Positions 40,798 to 49,305 of a DNA stretch of 64,000 bases are shown here, one piece after another. The translations under genes and the position numbers were made by a program. The DNA comes from Haloplanus sp. GDY1 (GTDB taxonomy: Archaea > Halobacteriota > Halobacteria > Halobacteriales > Haloferacaceae), in contig NZ_CP098514.1 of the NCBI RefSeq assembly GCF_023703775.1, positions 1,488,001 to 1,552,000 on the forward strand, written 5' to 3'. The notes under the pieces are model-generated. The model worked only from the letters and a program-made list of their open reading frames with translations. It searched no databases and was not told the DNA's origin. Numbering within the stretch: position 1 is the stretch's first letter; every line of letters begins with the position of its first letter.

Positions 40798-42885
40798 CTA
40801 CCGCACCCGCTCGCCGGGCACCGCGTCCGCGACCGTCGTCAGCAGATCGGCCTCCTCGCCCGCAGCGAGCACCATCCCGTTGGACTCGACGCCGAACAGT
40901 TCCGCCCGCTCCAGGTTCGCCAGCACGATCACCCGGGTCCCCGGCAGCGAGTCGAGGTCGTGGAGCTGCTTGATGCCGGCGACGATCTGTCGCTCCTCGA
41001 CGCCGATGTCGACGACGAGGCGGGCGAGTTTGTCCGCGCCCTCGATCCCCTCGGCCGAGACGACCTCCCCGACCCGCATGTCGAGGTCCTGGAACTCCTC
41101 GAACCCGATCCGGTCGGGCTCGAGGGGTTCGAGGTCCTCCGCGTCCTCCGCGTCCTCCGCGTCCTCCTCGTCGGCGCCCTCGGCGGCGGCGTCCGCCGCC
41201 TCGCTTCCCTCCTCGGCGGCCTCGACGCGCTCCTGGAGCTTCGCGTTGAGCTCCTCGACCCGCTCCTCGGGGATCTTCTCGTAGAGTTCGTCGGGTTCGC
41301 CGAACTCGGCCGCGGGAGGTTCGAGCGCGGCGTCGACGGTCACGTCGTGGACCGACCCCTCGCCGCCGACCTGCGACCACAGGCGCTCGCAGGTTCCGGG
41401 CGCGACGGGGGCAAAGAGGACGGCGACGGCCTTCGAGACCTGCACGCAGTCCCGGAGTACCCGCGCCGCCGCCTCGGGGTCGTCGTCGACGAGGTTCCAC
41501 GGCTCGTTTTGCTGGATGTACTCGTTGCCGAAGGCCGCGAGCGAGACGGCGGCGTCGCCCGCGTCCCGCACCGAGTAGTCGTTGACGGCGGCGGTGAAGT
41601 CGTCGATCGCCTCCTCGATCCGGTCGCGAACCTCGGGCGAGAGGTCCGCGTCGGGCGTCCCGCCGAACTCTCGGTGGGCGAAAAGCAGGGAGCGGTACGC
41701 GAAGTTGCCCACCGTCCCGACGAGTTCGTTGTTGACGCGCTCGCGGAAGCGCTCCCACGAGAAGTCCACGTCCTGCTGGAAGCCGCCGTTGGTCGCGAGG
41801 TAGTAGCGGAGGAGGTCCGGATCGAACCCCTCGTCGAGGTACTCGTCGGCCCAGACGGCGCGGTTCCGCGAGGTGGAGAAGCCCTTGCCGTTGAGGGTGA
41901 TGAACCCGCTCGCCATGACCGCGCGGGGTTCGCCGTAGTCGGCGCCGCGCAACATGGCGGGCCAGAAGACGGTGTGGTGCTGGATGATGTCGCGGCCGAT
42001 CACGTGGACCACCTCGCCGTCGTCCTTCCACGCCTCCTCCCAGTCGAAGACGCCGGGACCGACGCGCTCGCTGTACTGCTTCGTCGAGGAGACGTACTCG
42101 ATGGGGGCGTCGACCCAGACGTAGAGGACGAGGTCCTCCTCGCCGGGGTAGTCGATCCCCCAGTCCATGTCGCGGGTGATACACCAGTCGCGGAGTTCCC
42201 CCTCGATCCACTCGCGGGGCTGGTTCTTCGCGTTCGCGGTGCCTTCGAGGCGGTCGATGAACTCGGAGAGGTAGTCCTGGAACGCCGAGACGCGGAAGAA
42301 CTTGTGGGTCTGCTCGCGGTACTCCGCCGGATTGCCGGTGATGGTGCTCCGGGGGTCCTCGATCTCGCCGGGTTCGAGGTGGCGACCACAGCCCTCGTCG
42401 CACTCGTCGCCGCGGGCCCGCGCCCCGCAGTAGGGGCAGGTCCCCTCGACGTACCGGTCGGGGAGCGACTGATCCTCGGCGGGATCGTAGGCCACCATGA
42501 TCTCCTTCTCGTAGATGTGACCGTTCGCGTCCAGCGCCTCCACGATTTCGGTCGTCAACTCGACGTTCGTCGCGTCGTGGGTGTGGCCGTAGTTGTCGAA
42601 GTCGACGCCGAACTTCGGGAACGTCGCCTCGTAGGCCTCGTGCCAGTCGAGGGCGAACTCCTCGGGGGAGACGCCCGCCTCCTCGGCGTTGACCGCGACG
42701 GGGGTGCCGTGCATGTCCGACCCGGAGACGAAGGCCGTCTCCTGACCGAGTTTGCGCAGGGCGCGGGCGTAGACGTCCCCGCCGACGTACGTTCGCAGGT
42801 GGCCGATGTGCAGGTCGCCGTTGGCGTAGGGCAACCCACAGGTCACCACCGCCGGTCGATCCGTGGGGAACTCCTCGTGACTCAT
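40798..42885 (-). CDS. metG: Methionyl-tRNA synthetase
   Basis: 695 residues. HIGH motif at 26-29 (DLHIGH); zinc knuckle CPYCGARARGDECDEGC (about 149-165); KMSKS-like loop as KGFSTS near residue 334; anticodon domain with NEPWNL; C-terminal tRNA-binding OB domain (about 590-695, FQDLDMRVGEVVSAEGIEGADKL..GTRVIVLANLERAELFGVESNGMVLAA). The linker between them (about 550-580) is a low-complexity acidic stretch with AEDAEDAED repeats coded by 9-base repeats. Charges tRNA-Met in the cytoplasm. The start ATG is 42885. Confidence 0.97.
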   Translation of the reverse strand: MSHEEFPTDRPAVVTCGLPYANGDLHIGHLRTYVGGDVYARALRKLGQETAFVSGSDMHGTPVAVNAEEAGVSPEEFALDWHEAYEATFPKFGVDFDNYGHTHDATNVELTTEIVEALDANGHIYEKEIMVAYDPAEDQSLPDRYVEGTCPYCGARARGDECDEGCGRHLEPGEIEDPRSTITGNPAEYREQTHKFFRVSAFQDYLSEFIDRLEGTANAKNQPREWIEGELRDWCITRDMDWGIDYPGEEDLVLYVWVDAPIEYVSSTKQYSERVGPGVFDWEEAWKDDGEVVHVIGRDIIQHHTVFWPAMLRGADYGEPRAVMASGFITLNGKGFSTSRNRAVWADEYLDEGFDPDLLRYYLATNGGFQQDVDFSWERFRERVNNELVGTVGNFAYRSLLFAHREFGGTPDADLSPEVRDRIEEAIDDFTAAVNDYSVRDAGDAAVSLAAFGNEYIQQNEPWNLVDDDPEAAARVLRDCVQVSKAVAVLFAPVAPGTCERLWSQVGGEGSVHDVTVDAALEPPAAEFGEPDELYEKIPEERVEELNAKLQERVEAAEEGSEAADAAAEGADEEDAEDAEDAEDLEPLEPDRIGFEEFQDLDMRVGEVVSAEGIEGADKLARLVVDIGVEERQIVAGIKQLHDLDSLPGTRVIVLANLERAELFGVESNGMVLAAGEEADLLTTVADAVPGERVR

Positions 42886-42970
42886 ACGTGTTCACTGGAG
42901 GATGGAACCCTAAAGCCCGCCGGTTCCGCGTGCGACGGACCTACGTACGCGGACGGACAGGGGACCGACC

Positions 42971-43147
42971 GTGGCCCCACCATCGGTCCGCGGTCCGGTC
43001 TGTCTGGTCTGTGGCGCACTCGCGGGGAGCGTCCTCGGTGCGCTGTTCGTTCCGGATCCAACGGGCACCGTCGCGTTCGTGCTCTCGCTCGGCTGTACCG
43101 CCGCCGTCGCCGGGTCCCTGTACCGGAGCGACTGGCTGCGCGGGTAG
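42971..43147 (+). CDS. Small two-helix membrane protein
   Basis: 58 residues from GTG 42971 (MAPPSVRGPVCLVCGALAGS) to TAG 43145-43147. A CLVC pair opens the first hydrophobic stretch (about 11-28); the second is TVAFVLSLGCTAAVAGSL (about 33-50); the end is YRSDWLRG. It fills the gap between metG and the methyltransferase, both on the other strand, with composition and codon use like the neighbours. No family recognised. Confidence 0.55.
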   Translation: MAPPSVRGPVCLVCGALAGSVLGALFVPDPTGTVAFVLSLGCTAAVAGSLYRSDWLRG

Positions 43148-43177
43148 CCGGGCGGGAACGCGACGGCTCCCTCGCGA

Positions 43178-43945
43178 TCAGCGCGGCGTCGCCGCGATGG
43201 CGACGTACGGCTCCCCCGGTCGGCGCCGTCGCTCGACGGTCGCCACCCGGTCGACGACGAGGCCGGCGTCCTCCAGACACCCGCGCCAGTACGCCTCGTG
43301 GTCGGTCACGCCGTCGGGCGTGATCGGCAGTTCCAGCAGACCCACGACCCCGTCGTCGGCACACACCCGCCGGAGTTCCGCGGCGGCGTCCGCGCGGTGG
43401 GCCTCGGGCACGTCGTGGAGTACGCGGCAGGCGGTGACGGCGTCGAACGCCCCGTCGGCAACGGGGAGACGGGCGGCGTCGCCCGCGACCGGCGACACGT
43501 CGACGCCGGCGACGGCGCCGTTGCGACGGGCCAGCGCCGGCCCGTTGCCGAGGATCACCCGGTCGTCGAAGACGTCACAGCCCACCACGGTGGCGTCGTC
43601 CGGCAGGTGCGGCGCGAGGCCGACCAGCGACCGCCCGGTCCCACACCCCACGTCGAGGACGCGGGCGCCCTCGGCCAGCGGGAGGAGCGATCCGAGCGCG
43701 TCGTACTTCGCTCGGTCGAGCGCCCACGGCGGGGGCGAGAGCAGACGGCGGGTCGCGTCGCCGCCGCGGTAGAGCGCGCCGGCGCCGACCCCCACGGCGA
43801 CGGCGCGGAGCGTCCGGCCGCCGCGGCGGAAGGCGGCGATGGCGGCCGCGACGAGCGCCGCCGCGGCGACGATCCGAGCGAGTCGCTCCCGCCAGTGGTA
43901 GACGCCGAAGAAGTACGGTCGGAGTGACACGGGAGTGCCATCCAC
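43178..43945 (-). CDS. Membrane-anchored class I SAM-dependent methyltransferase
   Basis: 255 residues from GTG 43945. Two N-terminal hydrophobic segments (about 23-38 and 46-58) precede a Rossmann methyltransferase domain: motif I VLDVGCGTGRSLVGLAPHLP (about 97-116), motif II acidic D at VVGCDVFD, motif IV FDAVTACRVLHDVPE, and a post-motif LLELPITPDG. SAM binding is clear; the acceptor is unknown. The membrane tie suggests a lipid or quinone-like acceptor (inference). It is divergent from the aminotransferase at 44009. Confidence 0.88.
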   Translation of the reverse strand: MDGTPVSLRPYFFGVYHWRERLARIVAAAALVAAAIAAFRRGGRTLRAVAVGVGAGALYRGGDATRRLLSPPPWALDRAKYDALGSLLPLAEGARVLDVGCGTGRSLVGLAPHLPDDATVVGCDVFDDRVILGNGPALARRNGAVAGVDVSPVAGDAARLPVADGAFDAVTACRVLHDVPEAHRADAAAELRRVCADDGVVGLLELPITPDGVTDHEAYWRGCLEDAGLVVDRVATVERRRRPGEPYVAIAATPR

Positions 43946-44008
43946 CCGCGACGGGATGTAGCTACCGGGGATCGAACCCCTTTTGCTCCCGCCGGGCCAC
44001 CGCCGACT

Positions 44009-45169
44009 ATGACCCTCGGTCCGACCGACCGCGTGCGTTCAGTCGAGCGATCGAGCATTCGCTACATGTTCGACATCGCGGAGGAAGTCGACGACGACCT
44101 CGTGCGACTGGAGGTGGGCATTCCCGACTTCGACACGCCCGCGCACGTCACCGACGCCGCCTGCAGGGCGGCGCGGGACGGGCACACCAGTTACACCACC
44201 AACGCCGGCAACCCGGAACTCCGCGACGCCATCGCCGACCACATGGCCGCGGACTACGGCGTCCGGGCCGACCCCGACGAGGTGATCGTCACCTCGGGCG
44301 GGATGGAGGCGCTGCACCTCGCCGCGCTCTGTACCGTCTCGCCCGGTGACGAGGTGGTCTTCCCGACGCCCGGCTTCCCCAACTACTGGGTCCAGACCCG
44401 GATGGCCGACGGCGTGCCCACGCCGGTCCCCATGCCCGCCGAATCGGGGTTCGATCTGAGCGCCGACCGCCTCGTCGACGCCATCGGCCCCGACACGGCG
44501 CTGGTGATCCTCTGTTCGCCCAACAACCCCACCGGCCGGACGTACGACCCCGAGACGGTCCGTGCCGTCGTCGACGCCGCCGCCGACCACGACGCCTACG
44601 TCGTCGCCGACGAGGTGTATCTCGGCCTCTCCTACGAGGACGACCCCCGGAGCGTCGCCGCCATGACGGGCAACCCCGAGAACGTCCTCACGGTCAACTC
44701 CTGTTCGAAGCGCTACGCCATGACCGGGTGGCGGGTCGGGTGGCTCGCGGGCACGACCGACATCGTCGATCAGGCGACGAAGATCCACGAGTCGACCACC
44801 TCGTGTGCGCCGAGCGTGAGCCAGCACGCGGCCCTCGCGGCCCTGACCGGGCCGCAGGACGCCGCTCAGGAGATGTACGACGCCTTCCGCGAGCGCCGCG
44901 ACTACGTCGTCGACCGCGTCGCCGACGTCGACGGCCTCTCCTGCCCCCGACCGGAGGGCGCCTTCTACGCCTTCCTCGACCCGGACCTCCCGGGAACGAG
45001 CCTGGAGATGGCCGAACACCTCCTCCGGGAGTACGGCGTCGTCCTCGCCCCCGGCGACGGCTTCGGCGACGCGGGCGCCGGCTGGCTCCGCCTGAGTTTC
45101 GCCAACAGCCTCGACCGCCTCGAAGTCGGCTTCGACCGCCTCGAACGCGCCATCGACGACGCACGGTAG
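44009..45169 (+). CDS. PLP-dependent class I/II aminotransferase
   Basis: 386 residues. Fold type I: GIPDFDTPAHVTDAA, YTTNAGNPELRDAIADHM, LCSPNNPTGRTYDPETV (substrate Asn/Gly), VADEVYLGLSYED (PLP Asp), and the Schiff-base Lys at about 234 in NSCSKRYAMTGWRVGW; C-terminal Arg in AGWLRLSFANS binds the substrate carboxylate. Aspartate or aromatic aminotransferase-like; the amino acid cannot be decided. A TTTTGC patch about 28 bases upstream of the ATG probably serves as TATA element. Confidence 0.93.
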   Translation: MTLGPTDRVRSVERSSIRYMFDIAEEVDDDLVRLEVGIPDFDTPAHVTDAACRAARDGHTSYTTNAGNPELRDAIADHMAADYGVRADPDEVIVTSGGMEALHLAALCTVSPGDEVVFPTPGFPNYWVQTRMADGVPTPVPMPAESGFDLSADRLVDAIGPDTALVILCSPNNPTGRTYDPETVRAVVDAAADHDAYVVADEVYLGLSYEDDPRSVAAMTGNPENVLTVNSCSKRYAMTGWRVGWLAGTTDIVDQATKIHESTTSCAPSVSQHAALAALTGPQDAAQEMYDAFRERRDYVVDRVADVDGLSCPRPEGAFYAFLDPDLPGTSLEMAEHLLREYGVVLAPGDGFGDAGAGWLRLSFANSLDRLEVGFDRLERAIDDAR

Positions 45170-45296
45170 CGCGACCGAATCCTCCGCCGACGGACCCGAC
45201 CCCGAACGCCGCGGCTTCCAGTGGACTGGGTCGAGCGGATCGAGGTGCGGCGGCGACCCGACCCGCGCCAGCGGGTGGCCGTCTTCGCCAGCGATC

Positions 45297-46037
45297 CTAC
45301 CCCTCGCGGATCGCCCGCTCGGCGGCCGCGAGCGTCGCCTCGGCGTCGAACTCGGTCACGATCCGTTCGAGTTCCTCGCGCGGTGCGTCGGCCAGGTCGC
45401 GGGCGTGGGCCGTGATCGCCGGAATCGCCCGCAGGATGTTGTCGACGACCGGCACGTCCGCCACCTGCGCCGACCGCGAGAGGGGGTTGAGGTCGACGAC
45501 GATCTCCACCTTGCCGAGGTCCGCGAGCGCCGCGGCCCGGTCGCCGTCCTCCAGCGGCACTAGCACGACGTCCGCGGCGGCGATGCCGTCGGCGTCCACC
45601 TTCGCTCGCTCGTGGTCCAGATTCGGGAGTCGCGCGTCGGCCGCCAGCCCCTTCACCTCGCTCGCGCCGTGGTCGCGGAGGTGGTCGGCGATGGCACGCA
45701 TCCGCTCGTCGGTACGGTTGAACAGGTTCACCTCCAGCTCCGCGCCGACGGCGTCGGCGAGGGCGACGAGGTCCCCCGGCACCAGCGCCGCGGCGTTGCC
45801 GTTCACCGAGACGACGGGGCGATCGGCGAGCAACAGGTGGGCGGCGGCGGCCCGCGCCGCGTCGTCCGCCGAAGGGAGCGTCCGCTCGCCGAGCAGGTAG
45901 TCGAACGCCTCGCCGCGCCCCTGTGCGATGAGGCCCTGCCTGCTGGTGATGCCCTTCTCGACGCCCGCCTCGATGCGGTGGCGGGTCACCAGCGAGTCGT
46001 GACGGGGGTGGTCCTCGGGTATCTCGGCCTCGACCAT
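45297..46037 (-). CDS. 4-phosphopantoate--beta-alanine ligase (archaeal phosphopantothenate synthetase)
   Basis: 246 residues from ATG 46037 (MVEAEIPEDHPRHDSLVTRH); the longer frame to 46094 is not supported. Typical blocks: HDSLVTRHRIEAGVEKGITSRQGLIAQGRGEAFDYLLGE, VVSVNGNAAALVPGDLVALA, EVNLFNRTDERMRAI, and VVDLNPLSRSAQVADVPVVDNILRAIP. Joins phosphopantoate and beta-alanine in archaeal coenzyme A synthesis, replacing bacterial PanC/CoaA. No pantoate kinase gene is adjacent. Confidence 0.95.
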   Translation of the reverse strand: MVEAEIPEDHPRHDSLVTRHRIEAGVEKGITSRQGLIAQGRGEAFDYLLGERTLPSADDAARAAAAHLLLADRPVVSVNGNAAALVPGDLVALADAVGAELEVNLFNRTDERMRAIADHLRDHGASEVKGLAADARLPNLDHERAKVDADGIAAADVVLVPLEDGDRAAALADLGKVEIVVDLNPLSRSAQVADVPVVDNILRAIPAITAHARDLADAPREELERIVTEFDAEATLAAAERAIREG

Positions 46038-46129
46038 GCGCGTTCGATACGCTGGCCCGGGTAAAAGCGCCCCGGTCAGGACACGCCGATCCACAAACGG
46101 TTAGTCACCCCCATCCGACCCCACGGACG

Positions 46130-46693
46130 ATGCCCTCCACCCGATCCGCCCGCGTCGGGAGCGCCGCGACCGTCCTCGTCGCCGCGCTCTCGCTCGCGGG
46201 ACTCGCTACCGCACAGTCCCCGCTTCCCACCGAGTTCGACCTCGGCCTCCGACTCGCCGCCCGCTTCGGCGGCGCGTTCGTCGTCAATCTCCTCCTCGGC
46301 GGGTTGCTCCTCGCCCTGGCGCCGGAGTACACGCGGCGGATGGTCGACGACGTCCGCGACGACCCGGGAAGCGCCTTCCTCTGGGGGCTGCTCGTCGGCA
46401 TCGGCGTGCCAATCGCCCTGGTGTTGGTGGCGTTCACGATCATCGGGCTCGTGATCACCATCCCGGGACTGCTCGCGCTGGCCCTCGTCGGCCTCGTCGG
46501 CAACGCGGTCACCATCTGCTGGCTGGGGGGCGTCCTCACCGACGACGTCGGCGCCGCCGCGGTCGGCGCCGGCGCGCTGGTGCTGTCGCTGATCGCCGCG
46601 GTTCCCCTCCTCGGCAACCTCGCGACCACCCTGATCGGGTTCGTCGGCATCGGCGTCGTCGGGCGCGACCTCTACACCTCGTGGCAGGGGTGA
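46130..46693 (+). CDS. Secreted/membrane protein of unknown function
   Basis: 187 residues. A signal peptide (MPSTRSARVGSAATVLVAALSLAGLATAQ) is followed by four hydrophobic segments (about 47-65, 86-125 in two helices, 130-160 and 160-175). LRLAARFGGAFVVNLLLGGLLLALAPEYTRRMVDDVRDDPG is the most conserved-looking stretch. It resembles the small membrane proteins that sit beside bactofilin genes, but none is seen here. It is divergent from the phosphopantothenate synthetase and 72 bases upstream of the kinase gene. Confidence 0.75.
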   Translation: MPSTRSARVGSAATVLVAALSLAGLATAQSPLPTEFDLGLRLAARFGGAFVVNLLLGGLLLALAPEYTRRMVDDVRDDPGSAFLWGLLVGIGVPIALVLVAFTIIGLVITIPGLLALALVGLVGNAVTICWLGGVLTDDVGAAAVGAGALVLSLIAAVPLLGNLATTLIGFVGIGVVGRDLYTSWQG

Positions 46694-46765
46694 GCCGATA
46701 GGGCGGTATCCGGCCGGACGGTCGGGAGCAAACGTGAAGTGTTCGGGGGGTTTCGGGGCTGACGA

Positions 46766-47794
46766 ATGACCGACCAGGACCCGGACTTCACGGCCGACGC
46801 GGCCGTCGAGCACTGCCGGCGCCACGGGGTCGTCCCGCCCGACGCGGACGCGACCGTGCGCTCGCTCGGCGGCGGCGTCTCGAATCACGTCTACCAGGTG
46901 ACCTGGGACGACGACTGTGTCGTCGTGAAGCGCCCGCTCCCGAACCTCGCCGTCGAGGACGACTGGCCCGCGGACGTCGACCGCGTCCACAACGAGGCGG
47001 CGGCCATCCGCACCTACGAGTCGGTGCTGGCCGACTCGGGCGTCCGGGCCCGCGTCCCGGGCGTCGTGAGCGAGACGGACGACCACGTCGTCGCCATCGA
47101 GTGCGCGCCCGCGGACGCGACGATGTGGAAGGCGGAACTGCTCGACGGCCGGGTCGACGCCGGCGTCGCGACGGCCGTCGGCGACGTCCTCGGCGCCGTC
47201 CACGCGGCGACGGCCGACGACCCCGAGGTGCGCGAGACGTTCGCGGAGAAACGGCCCTTCGACCAGTTGCGCGTCGACCCCTACCACCGCGCCACGGCAC
47301 GGCGGAACCCCGACGTCGCCGACGCCATCCGCGAGGAGATCGACCGGGTGCTGGGGACCGAGCGCACCCTCGTCCACGGCGACTACAGCCCGAAGAACGT
47401 CCTCGTCGACCGCTCCGGGGCGACCACCCCCTGGATCCTCGACTTCGAGGTGGCCCACTGGGGTGACCCCGCCTTCGACACCGCGTTCATGCTCAACCAC
47501 CTCTACATCAAGTCCGTCTACAACCACGGGAACCACGCCGCCTACGCCGACGCCGCCGACCGGTTCTGGAACGCCTACGACGCCGCGGTCGACTGGGACA
47601 TCGAACGCGAGACGGTCCGGGAACTCGCCGTGTTGATGCTGGCCCGCGTCGACGGCAAGTCGCCCGTCGAGTACGTCGAGCGCGAGGCGGTGGCCGACGC
47701 CCTCCGCCGGGTGGCAAAGCGGACGCTCCGCGGCGACGCCGGGCGCCTCGACGGGTTCGCGGCGCTGGCCCGCGAGGAGGCGCTGGCCCTATGA
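46766..47794 (+). CDS. APH-fold small-molecule kinase paired with an enolase paralogue
   Basis: 342 residues. Aminoglycoside phosphotransferase/choline kinase fold: N-terminal loop SLGGGVSNHVYQVTW, ATP Lys in CVVVKRPLP (about 52-60), HNEAAAIRTYE, catalytic loop LVHGDYSPKNVLVD (about 202-215, Asp205 as base and Asn210) and metal-binding WILDFEVAHWGDPAFDTAFMLNHL (from about 224). The overall pattern resembles methylthioribose kinase-like proteins. It likely phosphorylates a small hydroxyl compound. Its stop overlaps the ATG of the enolase paralogue (ATGA), so both proteins are made together and probably act in succession. Confidence 0.88.
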   Translation: MTDQDPDFTADAAVEHCRRHGVVPPDADATVRSLGGGVSNHVYQVTWDDDCVVVKRPLPNLAVEDDWPADVDRVHNEAAAIRTYESVLADSGVRARVPGVVSETDDHVVAIECAPADATMWKAELLDGRVDAGVATAVGDVLGAVHAATADDPEVRETFAEKRPFDQLRVDPYHRATARRNPDVADAIREEIDRVLGTERTLVHGDYSPKNVLVDRSGATTPWILDFEVAHWGDPAFDTAFMLNHLYIKSVYNHGNHAAYADAADRFWNAYDAAVDWDIERETVRELAVLMLARVDGKSPVEYVEREAVADALRRVAKRTLRGDAGRLDGFAALAREEALAL

Positions 47795-49065
47795 CCGACA
47801 TCGAGGGCGTCGACGCGTGGGAGGTACTGGACTCGCGGGGCGAGCCCACGGTTCGCGTCCGGGTCGAGACGGCCGACGGCGCGGGCACCTTCACCGTCCC
47901 GGCGGGGGCGAGTACGGGCGCCCACGAGGCCGTCGAGCGCCGCGACGGCGGCGACCGCTACGGCGGCCGCGGGGTGCGCGACGCCGTCGCGGCGGTCCGC
48001 GACGAACTCGCCCCCGTGGTCGTCGGGCGCCCTGCGACCGACCAGCGCGGGATCGACGAGGCCCTCGTCGACCGCGACGGCACCGAGAGCCTCTCCCGAC
48101 TCGGCGCCAACGCCGTCCTCGGCGTCTCGGGCGCCGTCGCGCGCGCCGCGGCCGCGGCGACCGACCGCCCGCTGTACGAGGCGCTGGCGCCCGACGCCGG
48201 CCCCGGATCCCTCCCGCTGCCCATGGTCAACGTCCTGAGTGGCGGCCTCCACGCGGCGGCCGACCTGCCGATCCAGGATTTCCTCGCCGTGCCCGTGGGA
48301 GCGGACACCTACCCCGAGGCGCTGGAGACGGCGTGGGCGGTGCGCCGGGCGGCCGGCCGGCGGATCGGCGACGGCGACCACCCGCCCCCGGTCGCAGACG
48401 AGGGCGGGTTCGTCCCCCCCGTCGCCGACGCGGACGCCGCCTTCGACCTCCTGGTCGACGCCGTCCGTGACGCCGGCCACGACCCGGGGTCGGACGTCGC
48501 CATCGCCGTCGACGTGGCGGCGACGCACTTCTACGATCCGGATCGGGAGCGGTACGCGCTCCCCGGCGAGGCGCTGTCCCGCGAGGCGATGATCGACCGC
48601 GTGGCGGGCTGGATCGACGACCACCCCGTGCGCTCGGTCGAGGACCCGCTCGCCGAGGACGACTGGCGCGGCTGGGAGCGACTGGCCGACCGCGTCGGCG
48701 ACCGGGTGCAGTTGCTCGGCGACGACCTGCTGGCGACGAACGCCGCCCGCCTCGACCGGGCGGTCGACGCCGGCGCCGCCAACGCCGCGCTGATCAAGCC
48801 GAACCAGGCGGGGACGATCACCCGGACGCGGCGGGTCCTCGAGCGCGCGGTGGACGCGGGCTGGGCGCCCGTCGTCTCCGCGCGCTCCGGCGAGACCTGC
48901 GATTCGACCATCGCTGACCTCGCCGTCGCGCTGGACGCCGGGCAGATCAAGATCGGATCGCTCGCCCGGTCGGAGCGTCTCGCCAAGTACAACCGACTGC
49001 TCGAGATCGACCGGCGACACGGCGGCGGCTTCGCGGGAGCGGCGGCACTGTCCCCCCGGCTCTGA
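47791..49065 (+). CDS. Enolase paralogue with altered catalytic residues
   Basis: 424 residues, full enolase length. N-terminal loop VPAGASTGAHEAVERRDGG; His154 (GGLHAAAD); metal ligands Asp241 (AVDVAATHF), Glu284 (SVEDPLAEDDW) and Asp311 (LLGDDLLATN); acid Glu204 (ADEGGF); base Lys336 (LIKPNQAG); Lys387 (GQIKIGSLARSERLAK). Two differences from glycolytic enolase: QEF is QDF (Asp163 for the Glu at yeast 168) and SHRSGE is SARSGE (Ala364 for the His at yeast 373). The metal site and the Lys/Glu pair remain, so enolisation chemistry on another substrate is likely. It is co-translated with the kinase. Canonical haloarchaeal enolase is usually encoded in a ribosomal protein cluster. Confidence 0.9.
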   Translation: MTDIEGVDAWEVLDSRGEPTVRVRVETADGAGTFTVPAGASTGAHEAVERRDGGDRYGGRGVRDAVAAVRDELAPVVVGRPATDQRGIDEALVDRDGTESLSRLGANAVLGVSGAVARAAAAATDRPLYEALAPDAGPGSLPLPMVNVLSGGLHAAADLPIQDFLAVPVGADTYPEALETAWAVRRAAGRRIGDGDHPPPVADEGGFVPPVADADAAFDLLVDAVRDAGHDPGSDVAIAVDVAATHFYDPDRERYALPGEALSREAMIDRVAGWIDDHPVRSVEDPLAEDDWRGWERLADRVGDRVQLLGDDLLATNAARLDRAVDAGAANAALIKPNQAGTITRTRRVLERAVDAGWAPVVSARSGETCDSTIADLAVALDAGQIKIGSLARSERLAKYNRLLEIDRRHGGGFAGAAALSPRL

Positions 49066-49231
49066 CCCCTCGGACGGGGTCCGCGTGCGCCGCGGGCCGA
49101 CACCCCCCGAGGTCCCGCGCGAACGGTCGAGGCACCCCGTCGCCGAACCGCGACGCACCGTCCGGCCATCCCCCAGCGCCGCGCCCCCGGTACACCGCGA
49201 GGCGGTGTACGCCCACGGCTTCCGGACGGGG

Positions 49232-49274
49232 ATAGTTGGATATTTTGCCGTTACTCACGATACTATCGTTACTT
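49232..49274 (+). promoter_or_regulatory. AT-rich promoter with palindrome upstream of the CARF-like regulator
   Basis: A perfect inverted repeat ACGATA-C-TATCGT occupies 49258-49270. A second pair GATAGT/ACTATC (49232-49237, 49263-49268) overlaps it, and CGTTACT occurs twice (49250-49256, 49268-49274). The AT-rich ATATTTTG at about 49241-49248 may be the TATA box. The ATG is at 49306. The remainder of the 240-base gap after the enolase paralogue (49066-49231) shows nothing recognisable. Confidence 0.5.
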
Positions 49275-49305
49275 AGAACTCGACGCGTGTCGTCGGGATC
49301 GGTGA

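Noticed and set aside
40798-42885. Acidic AEDAEDAED repeat in MetRS as evidence of a fusion error
   Set aside because: The stretch joins two complete domains in frame and acidic linkers of this sort are normal in halophilic synthetases.
45170-45296. Frame between aminotransferase and phosphopantothenate synthetase (MDWVERIEV..) as a gene
   Set aside because: Basic, low-complexity extension into the antisense of the next gene; no promoter and no start that gives a compact protein.
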